14,207 nucleotides of DNA from an uncultured Phycisphaerales bacterium (GTDB taxonomy: Bacteria; Planctomycetota; Phycisphaerae; Phycisphaerales; SM1A02), in contig CAMPIL010000050.1 of assembly GCA_946886375.1 (NCBI GenBank), forward strand, positions 1-14,207, given 5' to 3'. Below are positions 14,035 to 14,207 of the stretch, in pieces. The notes beneath the pieces are model-generated. The model had not been told where the DNA came from and did not search any database. It worked only from the letters and a program-made list of their open reading frames with translations. Every line of letters starts with the position of its first letter. Positions within the stretch are counted from its first letter, which is position 1. A program made the position numbers and the translations under genes.

Positions 14035-14207
14035 TCAGAACCCGCCCGAGCGCATCACCTTGAGGCTTTCCGGGAACGGATAACTCGCGAACACTCCCGT
14101 TGGCGCTGCGCCCCACATGCCCAGCGATGGATACGCGTCGCCGCGATATCCCGCTTCGAACATCGTCCGGAGCACTGACTCGAATGTCGGCTCCTGACCA
14201 TCCGGAC
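14035..14207 (-). CDS. Unrecognised protein, C-terminal 56 residues
   Basis: A minus-strand frame enters from the right edge and stops at TGA 14037-14035. The visible residues include TFESVLRTMFEAGYRGDAYP, SLGMWGAAPTGVFASYPFP and the end ESLKVMRSGGF. The composition (aromatic and Gly/Pro-rich turns followed by a short helix) reads as real protein rather than a shadow frame, and it is arranged convergently with the DUF2585 gene. I do not recognise the family, and the start lies outside the window. With so little of it in view, no function is offered. Confidence 0.6.
   Translation of the reverse strand, partial: PDGQEPTFESVLRTMFEAGYRGDAYPSLGMWGAAPTGVFASYPFPESLKVMRSGGF

Overview
The window is a high-GC, gene-dense stretch of bacterial chromosome. 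A pilus/type II secretion-like inner-membrane assembly operon and an exported TlpA-like thioredoxin point to a diderm (Gram-negative type) bacterium. My best guess for lineage is a planctomycete of the Phycisphaerae type, but this rests on general gene style (alpha2beta2 pyruvate dehydrogenase, GTG/TTG starts, short intergenic repeats) and is not proven. There is no phage, insertion sequence with transposase, CRISPR array or rRNA, and most genes are ordinary chromosomal ones.

Left part (1-3874): the start of an exported beta-lactamase-family serine hydrolase runs off the left edge. It is divergent from a lone 3-oxoacid CoA-transferase subunit B. That gene converges with a three-gene operon on the minus strand: a fused PilM-PilN protein with GspL-like architecture, then PilO/GspM-like, then PilP/GspC-like. 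The three overlap or abut and look translationally coupled. No secretin gene follows.

Middle (3875-9134): a lysine 6-dehydrogenase/saccharopine dehydrogenase-family enzyme (+) converges with a DadA-like FAD amino-acid dehydrogenase (-, TTG start). Next on the minus strand come a TlpA/ResA-like thioredoxin with a helical repeat tail and a clear intrinsic terminator, a CPBP-family intramembrane protease, and ribosomal protein S20 (rpsT, GTG start). A cluster of three overlapping inverted repeats lies upstream of the thioredoxin gene.

Right part (9135-14207): a divergent promoter region separates rpsT from a tRNA-Arg(ACG). The tRNA is followed by pdhA-pdhB-pdhC (pyruvate dehydrogenase E1 alpha, E1 beta, E2) and a DUF2585 membrane protein, all on the plus strand and probably one transcript. 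E3 (lpd) is not in the window. A roughly 100-bp element with terminal inverted repeats lies between pdhB and pdhC and ends 7 nt before the pdhC start codon. The right edge holds the C-terminus of an unrecognised minus-strand protein.

I do not see a clearly new multi-gene system. The best leads are the pdhB-pdhC repeat element, the fused PilM-PilN/GspL-like platform without a secretin, and the inverted-repeat cluster upstream of the thioredoxin gene.
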